Below, piece after piece: positions 8,748 through 16,292 of a DNA stretch of 64,000 bases (position 1 is the first letter of the stretch; every line of letters begins with the position of its first letter). This DNA comes from Pelagibius sp965227505 (GTDB taxonomy: Bacteria > Pseudomonadota > Alphaproteobacteria > Kiloniellales > Kiloniellaceae), in assembly GCF_965227505.1 (NCBI RefSeq), contig NZ_OZ245757.1:5146001-5210000 (forward strand), read 5' to 3'. The notes beneath the pieces are model-generated. The model had not been told where the DNA came from. It ran no database searches and saw only the letters and a program-made list of their open reading frames with translations. The translations under genes were made by a program, and so were the position numbers.

Positions 8748-9980
8748 TCACTGTGGCTCTGTCATCCAGGATCTCAGGGGCCCCGCCTTGCGCGCCGCCT
8801 GCAAAGCCTGGAGCAGCTGAAGAGCGTGCAGCAGCAGGCAGACCGCTGTCCAGAGGGCCACGGCGACAAGGCCGAGGTCCGGCCGGCCCGCCGCAGCGGC
8901 CAGCGTGAGCAGCAGAAGATTGGGATTGCGCCGTGCCGTCACCAGGCGGAACCAGGTGTCGATGCGCCGCCAGATGTGAATCTCCAGGCCCAGCCGCCAG
9001 ATGGCGATCCCTTCGATCGCCCGCTGCAGGACATAGCCGGCGACGATTACGGTCAGCACGAGGGTGAGTTCTGCGGGTTCTATGGCATGGGGTCCCCGCT
9101 GCAGGCCGATGCCCCAGGCCAGGTACCAGAAGGGGGGATGAATGAGATCGATGGAATGATCGAAGACGTTCCCGAACTTGGAAGAGCGCAGTGTGATGCG
9201 GGCAAGCTTGCCGTCGACGGTGTCGAGAAAGGTCATCAGCCAGGCAGCCAGCAGCCCCGGCAGCCAGTTGCCTTCCCAGAACCAGTAGAAGGCCGCGATG
9301 ACGGCCACCAGGCTGACCGCGGTCACCTGGTTGGGTGAGATGCCGAGGCGCGCGCAGAGCTTGGTGACGTGGAATGCGGGCTTTGGCCAGGCCCACTTGG
9401 TGACGAGGTCGGTGGCGCCCTTGTAGGTTCCCATGAACATGCGCCATTCGGCCTGCGCCAGTGTGTCGGGGCCGGGCAGCAGGGCGTAGGGTTCTTCCCG
9501 CTTGCGCAGCGCCTCCCAGTAGGACGCGCCCAGTTCGGTGCCGCGCACCGCCCGCAGGCCATCCGGGATCTCGGTTGCCTGTCCGGCTGTCTGCCCTGCG
9601 CGCAGCACCGCGGCGCCGGCCTCTGCGAGCCCGGCGGGCGCATGCACCGCCAGGGGTACCCTGGCCTCCGCTCCGTTGGAGAGCAGAACGCTTCCGGGCG
9701 CTGCGAGGAGGGCGCCGATCAGCGGCGTGTCGATGACCGCGTCGGCACGGACCAGGATGGTCGGCACATTTTGGCTGGCAAGATCGGCCTCTCTGACGAA
9801 GCGGTTGACCCCGGCCGCGGTGAAGCTGCGCTGCAGGCGGTCCTCCGGCGTGGCGAACCAGATCTCAAGCGCGCTCTCGCCGATCAGGCAGGCCGTTCGC
9901 GGAACGTGGGGCTCCGCCGTTGATCGGGCCTCGCCGCTGCCGGTTTCTCCGGACGTCCCTGTATCTTTTTCAGCGTCCAC
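8748..9980 (-). CDS. CDP-alcohol phosphatidyltransferase with N-terminal extension
   Basis: About 410 aa. The C-terminal half is a polytopic membrane domain carrying the complete CDP-alcohol transferase signature D-T-V-D-G-K-L-A-R-(x8)-G-x3-D-x3-D (the Asp residues and DG/AR positions all present). The N-terminal ~190 residues resemble the nucleotidyltransferase-like half of two-domain inositol-phosphate/DIPP-synthase-type proteins but show no clear GxGxR motif. It should move a phospho-alcohol between a CDP-linked donor and a lipid or polyol acceptor; in this cluster the acceptor may be a phosphorylated ceramide (inference). The frame is open to 10055. The GTG at 9980 with GAGAG five bases upstream is the best start I see. 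Confidence 0.72.
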   Translation of the reverse strand: MDAEKDTGTSGETGSGEARSTAEPHVPRTACLIGESALEIWFATPEDRLQRSFTAAGVNRFVREADLASQNVPTILVRADAVIDTPLIGALLAAPGSVLLSNGAEARVPLAVHAPAGLAEAGAAVLRAGQTAGQATEIPDGLRAVRGTELGASYWEALRKREEPYALLPGPDTLAQAEWRMFMGTYKGATDLVTKWAWPKPAFHVTKLCARLGISPNQVTAVSLVAVIAAFYWFWEGNWLPGLLAAWLMTFLDTVDGKLARITLRSSKFGNVFDHSIDLIHPPFWYLAWGIGLQRGPHAIEPAELTLVLTVIVAGYVLQRAIEGIAIWRLGLEIHIWRRIDTWFRLVTARRNPNLLLLTLAAAAGRPDLGLVAVALWTAVCLLLHALQLLQALQAARKAGPLRSWMTEPQ

Positions 9981-10130
9981 TTGGGCTCTCTTCAGGAAAT
10001 CGGCGGGCGGCGGCCGGAGACGGCCGGGAAAAGGCCCGCCGAACCTGAGGGGCAACGGCGGCCGCGCCCCATTTGGCGACCTGACCCACAGTTGTCAAGG
10101 GCGGCGGCCCACAGCCAGGACCGGGAGAGG

Positions 10131-11216
10131 CTAGGTGGGGCGGTGTTTCAGTTCGTGCCAATAGGCCACGCTGGCGGCGACAGCCGCGAAGCTCACCAGC
10201 GGCGCGATGCTGGCAAGCAGCGGGGGCAGCAATCCGACTTCGCCCATCGCGAGGGTGATGCCGTTGAAGATGAAAAACACGAAGCCGAGGGTGATGCCCC
10301 CGAGCAGGAGGAAACCGAGCCGGCCCGAGCGCTGCGACTGGTGGGCAAGGAAGACGCTGAGGCAGAGCATCAGGAAGGGTACGAGGCAGTCTGCCAGCTT
10401 GGCGTAGTGCCACGTCTCGTAGAGATAGGGTGCCCAGGTGCCACGACCTTCACCGCCGACGAAGCGCTGTGTTTCGTAAAAGGAAAGATCTCGCGGATGG
10501 GCCAGAAGATGCTTCAGACTGGTCGCCTGCAGGTCGATCGGCCAGTCCCGCACGGCCTCGAAGGTCACCTGGCCCCCGGCGGCTGAAATCGTTGTGACGC
10601 CGGTCAGCCGCCACAGGCCGTCGCGGTATTCGGCCCGCTGGACGTCGACCCGCGCCAGCAATCTGCCGTCCGCGTTGCGCTCGAAAAGGGTGAAGTCGCG
10701 CAGGCCGGTGGCTTCGATGTTCTCTGAGGGGACCCGGACAATGTCGTTGCCCAGATGGATCCAAGTCATGCCGTGGCCGTCCTGAAGGCCCGGCCGCCTG
10801 TCGTTGTCGGCCACTCCCCAATCCTGCAGGGCCTGAACACTGGGCGGAACGATCTCGTTGTCCACCACGAACTGAAGGCCGCCCAATGCGATGGCCAAGG
10901 GGATCAAGCGGCCGACCAAACCGAACTGCGAGACACCGGAGTTCCAGATCGCGGTCAATTCACCATGCCTTATGAGGAGAGTCAGAGTGAGCAGACCGGC
11001 CAGCAGCGTCGCAATCTTTATCAGGTCGGAAACAATGGTTGGCGAACGCAGCATGATGTAGCGCGCCAGCGCCGCCGTCCCGCCGTCATCCTGTGTCATA
11101 ACGCTTCTGGCATTGGCGATCAGGTCGAGGCCGATCAAGAAGGCCCCCATACCGAACAGCAGCAGGACGAAGCGCGCGATGAAGAGCCGCGAGAGATACC
11201 AGGTGAGGATCTTCAT
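10131..11216 (-). CDS. lptG: LptG/LptF-family LPS-export permease (second of pair)
   Basis: 361-aa permease of the YjgP/YjgQ family. It has one N-terminal basic-hydrophobic segment (MKILTWYLSRLFIARFVLLL), further TM helices, a large periplasmic beta-jellyroll-like region (about residues 140-265) and three C-terminal TM helices. In the Lpt system such a permease works with LptF and the LptB ATPase to lift lipid A/LPS out of the inner membrane toward LptC. The ATG overlaps the lptF stop (ATGA at 11213-11216). Placement inside the sphingolipid island raises the possibility of a paralogue for sphingolipid export. F versus G assignment rests on order. Confidence 0.82.
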   Translation of the reverse strand: MKILTWYLSRLFIARFVLLLFGMGAFLIGLDLIANARSVMTQDDGGTAALARYIMLRSPTIVSDLIKIATLLAGLLTLTLLIRHGELTAIWNSGVSQFGLVGRLIPLAIALGGLQFVVDNEIVPPSVQALQDWGVADNDRRPGLQDGHGMTWIHLGNDIVRVPSENIEATGLRDFTLFERNADGRLLARVDVQRAEYRDGLWRLTGVTTISAAGGQVTFEAVRDWPIDLQATSLKHLLAHPRDLSFYETQRFVGGEGRGTWAPYLYETWHYAKLADCLVPFLMLCLSVFLAHQSQRSGRLGFLLLGGITLGFVFFIFNGITLAMGEVGLLPPLLASIAPLVSFAAVAASVAYWHELKHRPT

Positions 11217-12472
11217 TCTGAGGACGGCTGTCTCTTTGCGCCGCTGCCGCCCGTACGCAGGCTTTGCAGGGCCGCCTTGACCAACTCCAGCGGTGAAGGC
11301 CATGCGGCGCCCTGGGTCACCACATAGGCGCGCCGATAGAACAGGAAAGCGCTTACAGCAGCGAGAATGACGAAGGGCAACCATTGGCTGACAAGAGCGC
11401 TCGCATGGCCGACCGAGGCGGTCGATTTTCCGATAGCGAGCACCTGGTTATAGACGACCAGCAGAAACAGCCCGGCTGCGATTCCATAGCCCTGATGGCT
11501 CCGCCGTGGACCGATGGTGAGTGCCACGGCGAGGAACGGCAGGAAGACCAGAGAAAAGGTGCGCACGAGCCGGTCGTGAAACTCGGCCAGCATCTGGTCG
11601 CTGGTCACTCCTGGCGGCGGGATCGCCCGGTACTGCCAGAGCTCCAGCAGGGTCAGTTCGCGTTCGTCTTCGCCGCGCGGGCGGAAGGCCTCCTGACCCA
11701 CCAGGTCTGTGGGCAGCCGCAGATGGCCGAAGTTCAAGACGCCGACTCTGCGGTTTTCCGACCCGTTTTCTGGCGGGTTTTCTGTCGAAGCCTCTGCTTC
11801 CGGCCTCCCGGAGGCTGCCGGCGGCGCGGCTTCCAGGCGCACGCCGTCAGACAGGAAAAGCGCTGAGCCACCGCCGCTTTCGGCGAGCGCGAGCCTGCCG
11901 CGTTCCGCGGTCATGACAATGCTGCTGCCGTCTTCGCGTTCTTCGTAGACGAAGACGCCGCCGAACTCCCGGCTGCCGCGGCGCACGCTGTTGGCCATAA
12001 AGGTGGTGTCGTTCACCTCCATGAAGGTGCGCGGTTGCAGATAGGTGTTCACGGCGGTCTCGGCGACTTCGTGAACCAGGGCGCGATAGGTGTAGCGGGC
12101 ATAGGGCTGGCCGATGTTGAAGTTCACCGCGGACACCGCCGCCAGAACGAGCGCCAGGATGACAACCGGCCGCAGAAGCTGCGGCAGACCGATGCCGGCG
12201 GAACCCAGGGCATCGAGTTCGCGCGCGTGGTGCAGCCGGCTGAAAGCCAGGAACACGCCAAGGAAGAAGGCCGCAGGGAGCGCCAGAGCCATGTAGTGAG
12301 GCACGAGAAAGGCCAGCATCTGCAGCAGCACGGTCAGGCCGCCGTCGGAATCGAGCACCATGTCCAGCAGCCGAAGCATGCGCTCGGTCAGGAGCACGAG
12401 AAGGGCGATGCCGATGGCGACCATCAGAGGCATCATGGTCTGCCTCAGAAGATAGCTGTTGATGGTTGACAC
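11213..12472 (-). CDS. lptF: LptF-family LPS-export permease (first of pair)
   Basis: 419-aa YjgP/YjgQ-family protein starting MSTINSYLLRQTMMPLMVAIG. TM helices 1-3 occupy roughly residues 10-115, including the conserved region ALPAAFFLGVFLAFSRLHHARELDALGSAGIG, followed by a periplasmic domain and three C-terminal TM helices. The periplasmic domain has an extra Pro/Glu/Asn-rich insert (about residues 205-235, ASTENPPENGSENRRVG). It forms a two-gene unit with lptG through a 4-base overlap. No lptB or lptC is in the window, so the ATPase must be supplied from elsewhere. Confidence 0.83.
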   Translation of the reverse strand: MSTINSYLLRQTMMPLMVAIGIALLVLLTERMLRLLDMVLDSDGGLTVLLQMLAFLVPHYMALALPAAFFLGVFLAFSRLHHARELDALGSAGIGLPQLLRPVVILALVLAAVSAVNFNIGQPYARYTYRALVHEVAETAVNTYLQPRTFMEVNDTTFMANSVRRGSREFGGVFVYEEREDGSSIVMTAERGRLALAESGGGSALFLSDGVRLEAAPPAASGRPEAEASTENPPENGSENRRVGVLNFGHLRLPTDLVGQEAFRPRGEDERELTLLELWQYRAIPPPGVTSDQMLAEFHDRLVRTFSLVFLPFLAVALTIGPRRSHQGYGIAAGLFLLVVYNQVLAIGKSTASVGHASALVSQWLPFVILAAVSAFLFYRRAYVVTQGAAWPSPLELVKAALQSLRTGGSGAKRQPSSE

Positions 12473-12517
12473 CGCGCGCTCCGCTTCCCCGTTCGCCCGT
12501 TCCGGCCTGCCTTGACC

Positions 12518-12946
12518 CTAGTCCGCCGGCCGCGGCCAGACGGCCTTCAGCGCCTCGGCAAGGTCCGTCAGGGCGGCTGCGTCCGGCGTGGGCCCGGACG
12601 ACAGGTCGGGGGCGGCGGGCCATCCCGCATCCGGATAGACGGTCTCGGCAAACTCCTGGCTGGCGTCGTAGCGCGGCAGCACGTGGAAATGAACGTCCGG
12701 ATCGACCATCATCAGCATGAGATAATTGATCTTCTTGTAGGGGCGAAAGGCGTTCAGCCCGGCCTCGATGTCCGTGACGACGCCCTGGAGTTCGCCAAAG
12801 GCACCGGCTGTTACGTCGCTGAATGCTCTGGCCTCGTCCTTGCAGGCCAGGACCAGGGCGCCCAGGGTGGTCTGGTGCGGTCGCAGCAGCACGACCCAGT
12901 GCCCGTACTCGCGGATCAGCGTTTCGGGATAGCCGAACTTGGTCAT
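12518..12946 (-). CDS. HIT-family (histidine triad) protein
   Basis: 142-aa protein with the HIT active-site region MMVDPDVHFHVLPRY (about residues 70-84). The middle and last histidines of the triad are present, while the first position is Asp instead of His. HIT/Fhit-type enzymes cleave nucleotide-phosphate or nucleotide-sulfate conjugates such as Ap4A, or transfer NMP groups. In this head-group cluster an activity on a nucleotide-activated alcohol is conceivable but unproven. The ATG at 12946 (MTKFGY) is preferred over a frame extension to 13006. It lies 45 bases upstream of lptF on the same strand. Confidence 0.75.
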   Translation of the reverse strand: MTKFGYPETLIREYGHWVVLLRPHQTTLGALVLACKDEARAFSDVTAGAFGELQGVVTDIEAGLNAFRPYKKINYLMLMMVDPDVHFHVLPRYDASQEFAETVYPDAGWPAAPDLSSGPTPDAAALTDLAEALKAVWPRPAD

Positions 12947-13143
12947 GGTCGCGTTGGCTCGACCTGAGCCCGTGCGGGGCGCTTCCGGTCCGCTTGACAA
13001 ATTCACGACTGGATCATACCTCGCTGTGGCTGACGGGCCGGATGACGGCTGCGCTAAGGGGGGATGCTTCGGCTATGCTGCTCGTAATACCGAAGGCCGC
13101 CTGACGCTGGCGGTTTCGCGCTGTCGGACGACAAGGAGTTTTG

Positions 13144-13659
13144 ATGATCACTTCCCGGATCTCAACCATGAAGCGCTGCAGTGCCAGAGCGGCCGCTGCC
13201 TTGGCGCTGGCCCTGGGCCTGCTTGCCCTGGGAATCGCCCCTGGCCGCGGGGCTGCCGACGACCAGTTGGCCTGCTCTGCAGATGGCGATGCGCTGATTG
13301 AGGTCAAGGTCGAAAATGTGCGCAGTTCCAAGGGGTTGATAACAGCGGTCTTATACGGCGACAACCCGGAAGGTTTTCTGAAACGCGGCCAGCGGCTTGA
13401 CCGTATCAGAGTTGAGGCCAAGGAGGGCGAGACGCTGCTCTGCCTCAAGGCCCCGGAAGAGGGCCGGTATTCGGTGGCACTCTATCACGATGAGAACGGG
13501 AACAAAGAGTTCGATCGGAACTTCCTCGGCATTCCTTCCGAGGGCTACGGCTTCTCGAACAATCCCGGGTTCCGCTTCGGCAAGCCGGAGCAGGAGGAGA
13601 CGCTGTTTTCCGTCAACGGCAGCACCACCAAGGTGAGCATCTCCGTGCTCTATCTCTAG
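13144..13659 (+). CDS. DUF2141 secreted protein
   Basis: 171-aa protein with a Sec signal peptide (KRCSARAAAALALALGLLALGIAPGRGAA, cleavage about residue 38). The mature domain carries DUF2141 features: GLITAVLYGDNPEGFLKRG, YSVALYHDENGNKEFDRNFLGIPSEGYGFSNN and a terminal beta strand. Probably a periplasmic beta-sandwich; function unknown. AAGGAG sits five bases before the ATG at 13144; an in-frame TTG precedes it at 13141. It is the only plus-strand gene between minus-strand HIT and phosphoesterase genes. Confidence 0.8.
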   Translation: MITSRISTMKRCSARAAAALALALGLLALGIAPGRGAADDQLACSADGDALIEVKVENVRSSKGLITAVLYGDNPEGFLKRGQRLDRIRVEAKEGETLLCLKAPEEGRYSVALYHDENGNKEFDRNFLGIPSEGYGFSNNPGFRFGKPEQEETLFSVNGSTTKVSISVLYL

Positions 13660-13663
13660 GTCT

Positions 13664-14608
13664 TCAGAGACTGTAGTGCCGGGCCTCGGCAAACCGGCCG
13701 GAAGCCGGGTCGAAACCCCTGGCGGTCACATCGATGCGCCACCGCGCGCCGTCGCGGGCGATGCTGTAGAGCTGATAATGCGCCTGCGGCTTTTTGCCGC
13801 TGCTGGCGGCGGAAGCCGACGGTACACCGAGCACCGGCACCGGCCCGTCACGCCCGGGAATGGTCAGCTTTCCGAACATGTGATCATGGCCATGCAGCAC
13901 CAGCTCGGCACCGTGCTCCGCGATCACACTGCGGAAGGGCTCCGCATCGATCAGGCGCTTGCGCCGGGCGATGCCCTCCAGGCTCGGCGGATGGTGGAGC
14001 AGCACGACCCGGAACCATCCCTCGCTTCCCAAACGGTCCAGGGCGCTGCTCAGGCGTGCCAGCTGGGCCTCCCCCAGGGTTCCGTGCGCGCAGAACAGCG
14101 GCGTGGGCTGGGCCGAACTCAGCCCCAGGATCGCGGCCGGGCCGCGAAAGCGCACAAAGGGGAACGCATCCGGCCCCAGCGCCGGCATTCCCTCATCCTC
14201 CGCTTGATCCTCCGCCTGGGTTTGCGATGCCCTTGCGATGGGATCGCCCGCCATGAAGGCCTGCCATTTGCCCAGAGAGGCTTCCCAGGGAACCGCCACA
14301 TAGGCGTCGTGGTTTCCGGGGACGACGGTGATCTGCTCGGCGCTGCCCAGGCTGTGCAGCCAGGCCCCGACCTGCGAGAATTCCTCGACCAGAGCGATAT
14401 TGGTGAGGTCGCCTGTGATCACGAGATGATCGGCCTCGGCGGCTGCCAGATCCGCCGTCAGGGCGGCCAGTACCTCCGGGCGGTGCATCGCCCGGCGTTT
14501 GCGCAGCCACGACAGATAGCCGAAGAACCGCTTGTTCAGCAGGTCAGACAGCCGCACCGCTGGCAGCGGGCCAAGATGCGGGTCGGAGAGATGAGCGAGT
14601 TTAAACAC
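13664..14608 (-). CDS. Metallophosphoesterase (calcineurin-like)
   Basis: 314-aa calcineurin-like phosphoesterase with the full dimetal motif series: LSDPHLG (D-x-H, residues 7-13), GDLTN (about 66), GNHDAY (about 97), a later LHHPP and GHDHMFG. Such proteins hydrolyse phosphodiesters, UDP-diacyl substrates or cyclic nucleotides. The soluble N-terminus without TM segments suggests a cytoplasmic or membrane-peripheral enzyme. In the sphingolipid island it may act on a head-group intermediate; the substrate is unknown. Its 3' end lies 4 bases from the DUF2141 stop (convergent). Confidence 0.82.
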   Translation of the reverse strand: MFKLAHLSDPHLGPLPAVRLSDLLNKRFFGYLSWLRKRRAMHRPEVLAALTADLAAAEADHLVITGDLTNIALVEEFSQVGAWLHSLGSAEQITVVPGNHDAYVAVPWEASLGKWQAFMAGDPIARASQTQAEDQAEDEGMPALGPDAFPFVRFRGPAAILGLSSAQPTPLFCAHGTLGEAQLARLSSALDRLGSEGWFRVVLLHHPPSLEGIARRKRLIDAEPFRSVIAEHGAELVLHGHDHMFGKLTIPGRDGPVPVLGVPSASAASSGKKPQAHYQLYSIARDGARWRIDVTARGFDPASGRFAEARHYSL

Positions 14609-14720
14609 CTGGTTTCGGCAGGTCCGGACGACGGCTCAAAGGTTGACGTATCTGCGGGAACATGTGATCAAAATGCCCTTCAGGGTCAAAGGTAAAATCG
14701 CCTAAGGGGTTCTTTCTGCA

Positions 14721-15494
14721 TTGAAAGCACTGGTTATCGGGGCCGGCCAAGGCCGGCGCCTGCTTCCGCTCACAGAAGTCGAACCCAAGGCGCTTCTTCC
14801 CGTAGGCAGGCAGAGCCTGCTCGAATGGCAAGTCGATGCCCTGGTCAGCTGCGGCGTTGACGAGGTCGTGTTTCTGGCCGGTTTCAACCTGCCGGCGGTC
14901 GAGCGCAGCCTGAAACGCTGCTCGGAGCGCTGGTCGCAGGCCGCCTTCCGCAGCGTCTACAACCCGTTTTACGGCGTGGCGGACAACCTGGCGACCTGCT
15001 GGATGGCCCGGCACGAAATGGACAGCGATTTCCTGCTGCTGAACAGCGATACCCTGTTCAGCCAGCCGGTTCTCGAAACGCTGCTCGCCAGCCCGGCTGC
15101 GGCCGTCAGTCTGGCCGTCGACCATAAGGACAGGTACGACGACGACGACATGAAGGTGCAGTTGGACGGCACGCGCCTGTTGGACATCGGCAAGACCCTT
15201 CCGGCGGAGCGGGTGCACGGCGAGTCCATCGGCATGCTCTACTTCCGCGGCGAAGGACCGGGCCGCTTTGTCGCAGCCCTGGAGGCGGCCATGCTGGACG
15301 CTCAGGCGATCCGGCAGTGGTATCTTTCGGTGATCGCCGCGCTGGCGCCTGCGCTCACGGTTCAGGCGGTCACCATTAGCGGCCACGACTGGTGCGAAAT
15401 CGACTATCCGGTGGATCTGCAGGCCGCCCGCCGCATGGTGGCCTCGTGGCAGGCGGACGCCGATCCTGTCCTGGCCTCAGCCAAGACCTCCTAA
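14721..15494 (+). CDS. Sugar-phosphate / choline-phosphate-type nucleotidyltransferase
   Basis: 257-aa NTP_transferase-fold protein. The N-terminus shows GAGQGRRLLPLTEVEPKALLPVG, the G-x-G-x-R...PK signature of NDP-sugar pyrophosphorylases and LicC-like cytidylyltransferases, and NSDTLF (about residue 113) supplies the metal-binding acidic residue. It would make an NDP- or CDP-activated small molecule, possibly the donor for the CDP-alcohol transferase of this locus (inference). TTG start at 14721 with AAGGGG about 11 bases upstream; the frame has no closer ATG. Its last 18 bases overlap the end of the convergent gene. Confidence 0.75.
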   Translation: MKALVIGAGQGRRLLPLTEVEPKALLPVGRQSLLEWQVDALVSCGVDEVVFLAGFNLPAVERSLKRCSERWSQAAFRSVYNPFYGVADNLATCWMARHEMDSDFLLLNSDTLFSQPVLETLLASPAAAVSLAVDHKDRYDDDDMKVQLDGTRLLDIGKTLPAERVHGESIGMLYFRGEGPGRFVAALEAAMLDAQAIRQWYLSVIAALAPALTVQAVTISGHDWCEIDYPVDLQAARRMVASWQADADPVLASAKTS

Positions 15495-16292
15495 GACTCT
15501 TTCCGCCAGTTCCAGATCCTCCGGCTTGTCTACGTCGACGGCAGCCTCCGCGAAGGGTATCTTGACGGCGGCAACGGAGACTCCAAGCCTCGTGGAGACC
15601 CGGGCCATGGCCTCATCCAGGCTGAAGCGCCGCAGCAGATAGCTGAGCAGAAGCGCCGGGCCGAAGAGGGCGGCGATCCGCCAGGGCTGCTTGCGGTGCT
15701 GCTCGACCCTGCGCCACAGGCGCACGGCGTCCAGCCCCTCCGGCAGCCGCAAGGCAAAAAGATTGCTGCCGGAATAGCGCTCGTCGCGGAAGCGCAGGTA
15801 GGTCCGCCGGGAAGAGGGGAAGCGGGCCAGCAGGGTGCCGGAATCGGTCAGGCCGGCAGTGACCGCAGCACCGCCGCTCAGGGTTTCGGCGCAGAAGTGA
15901 TCCACGATTTCGCGGCGCAGAAGGGCATGGTCCCCCGTGGTGATCAGCAGGGGACGGGCCGAGCCCATGTCCGCGGTGGCCTGGAGAACGCTGAGGCTTG
16001 GCGAGGCTTCGGCCTGCAGAGCGGTCAGGCGGCCGGTCTCCATCAGGGGAGCCAGCCCTTCGATCCGCCCGAGAAGCGCCGGGTCGCGCAGGGAAACGGC
16101 GATGGGCCCGATCCAGGGGCTGGCCGCCAGGGTGTCGATGACGCGCTCCAGCATCGGCTTTCCCGCGACCGTGGCAAGGCACTTATGCTCGACCCCGGCC
16201 GCCCGCGACACCGGGTCGTCATGGCCCCGGTCGGCGGCCAGTACCAGCGCGGCGAAGCGCCTGTCCTCCGGTTCGGCCAACGCGGGGCTCAT
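15477..16292 (-). CDS. MobA-like NTP-transferase-domain protein
   Basis: 271-aa protein with an NTP_transferase/MobA-like start FAALVLAADRGHDDPVSRAAGVEHKCLATVAGKPMLERVI. The usual G-x-G-x-R loop is replaced by AADRGH, while the downstream K-C-L...GKPM and TTGDHALL (acidic metal site) are kept. This suggests an NTP-transferase with altered specificity or reduced activity. The ATG at 16292 overlaps the stop of the bCerS-like gene (ATGA 16289-16292), so it is coupled to ceramide synthase. A homologous role to the CTP-using enzymes of phospho-alcohol activation is possible but not shown. Confidence 0.65.
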   Translation of the reverse strand: MSPALAEPEDRRFAALVLAADRGHDDPVSRAAGVEHKCLATVAGKPMLERVIDTLAASPWIGPIAVSLRDPALLGRIEGLAPLMETGRLTALQAEASPSLSVLQATADMGSARPLLITTGDHALLRREIVDHFCAETLSGGAAVTAGLTDSGTLLARFPSSRRTYLRFRDERYSGSNLFALRLPEGLDAVRLWRRVEQHRKQPWRIAALFGPALLLSYLLRRFSLDEAMARVSTRLGVSVAAVKIPFAEAAVDVDKPEDLELAERVLGGLG

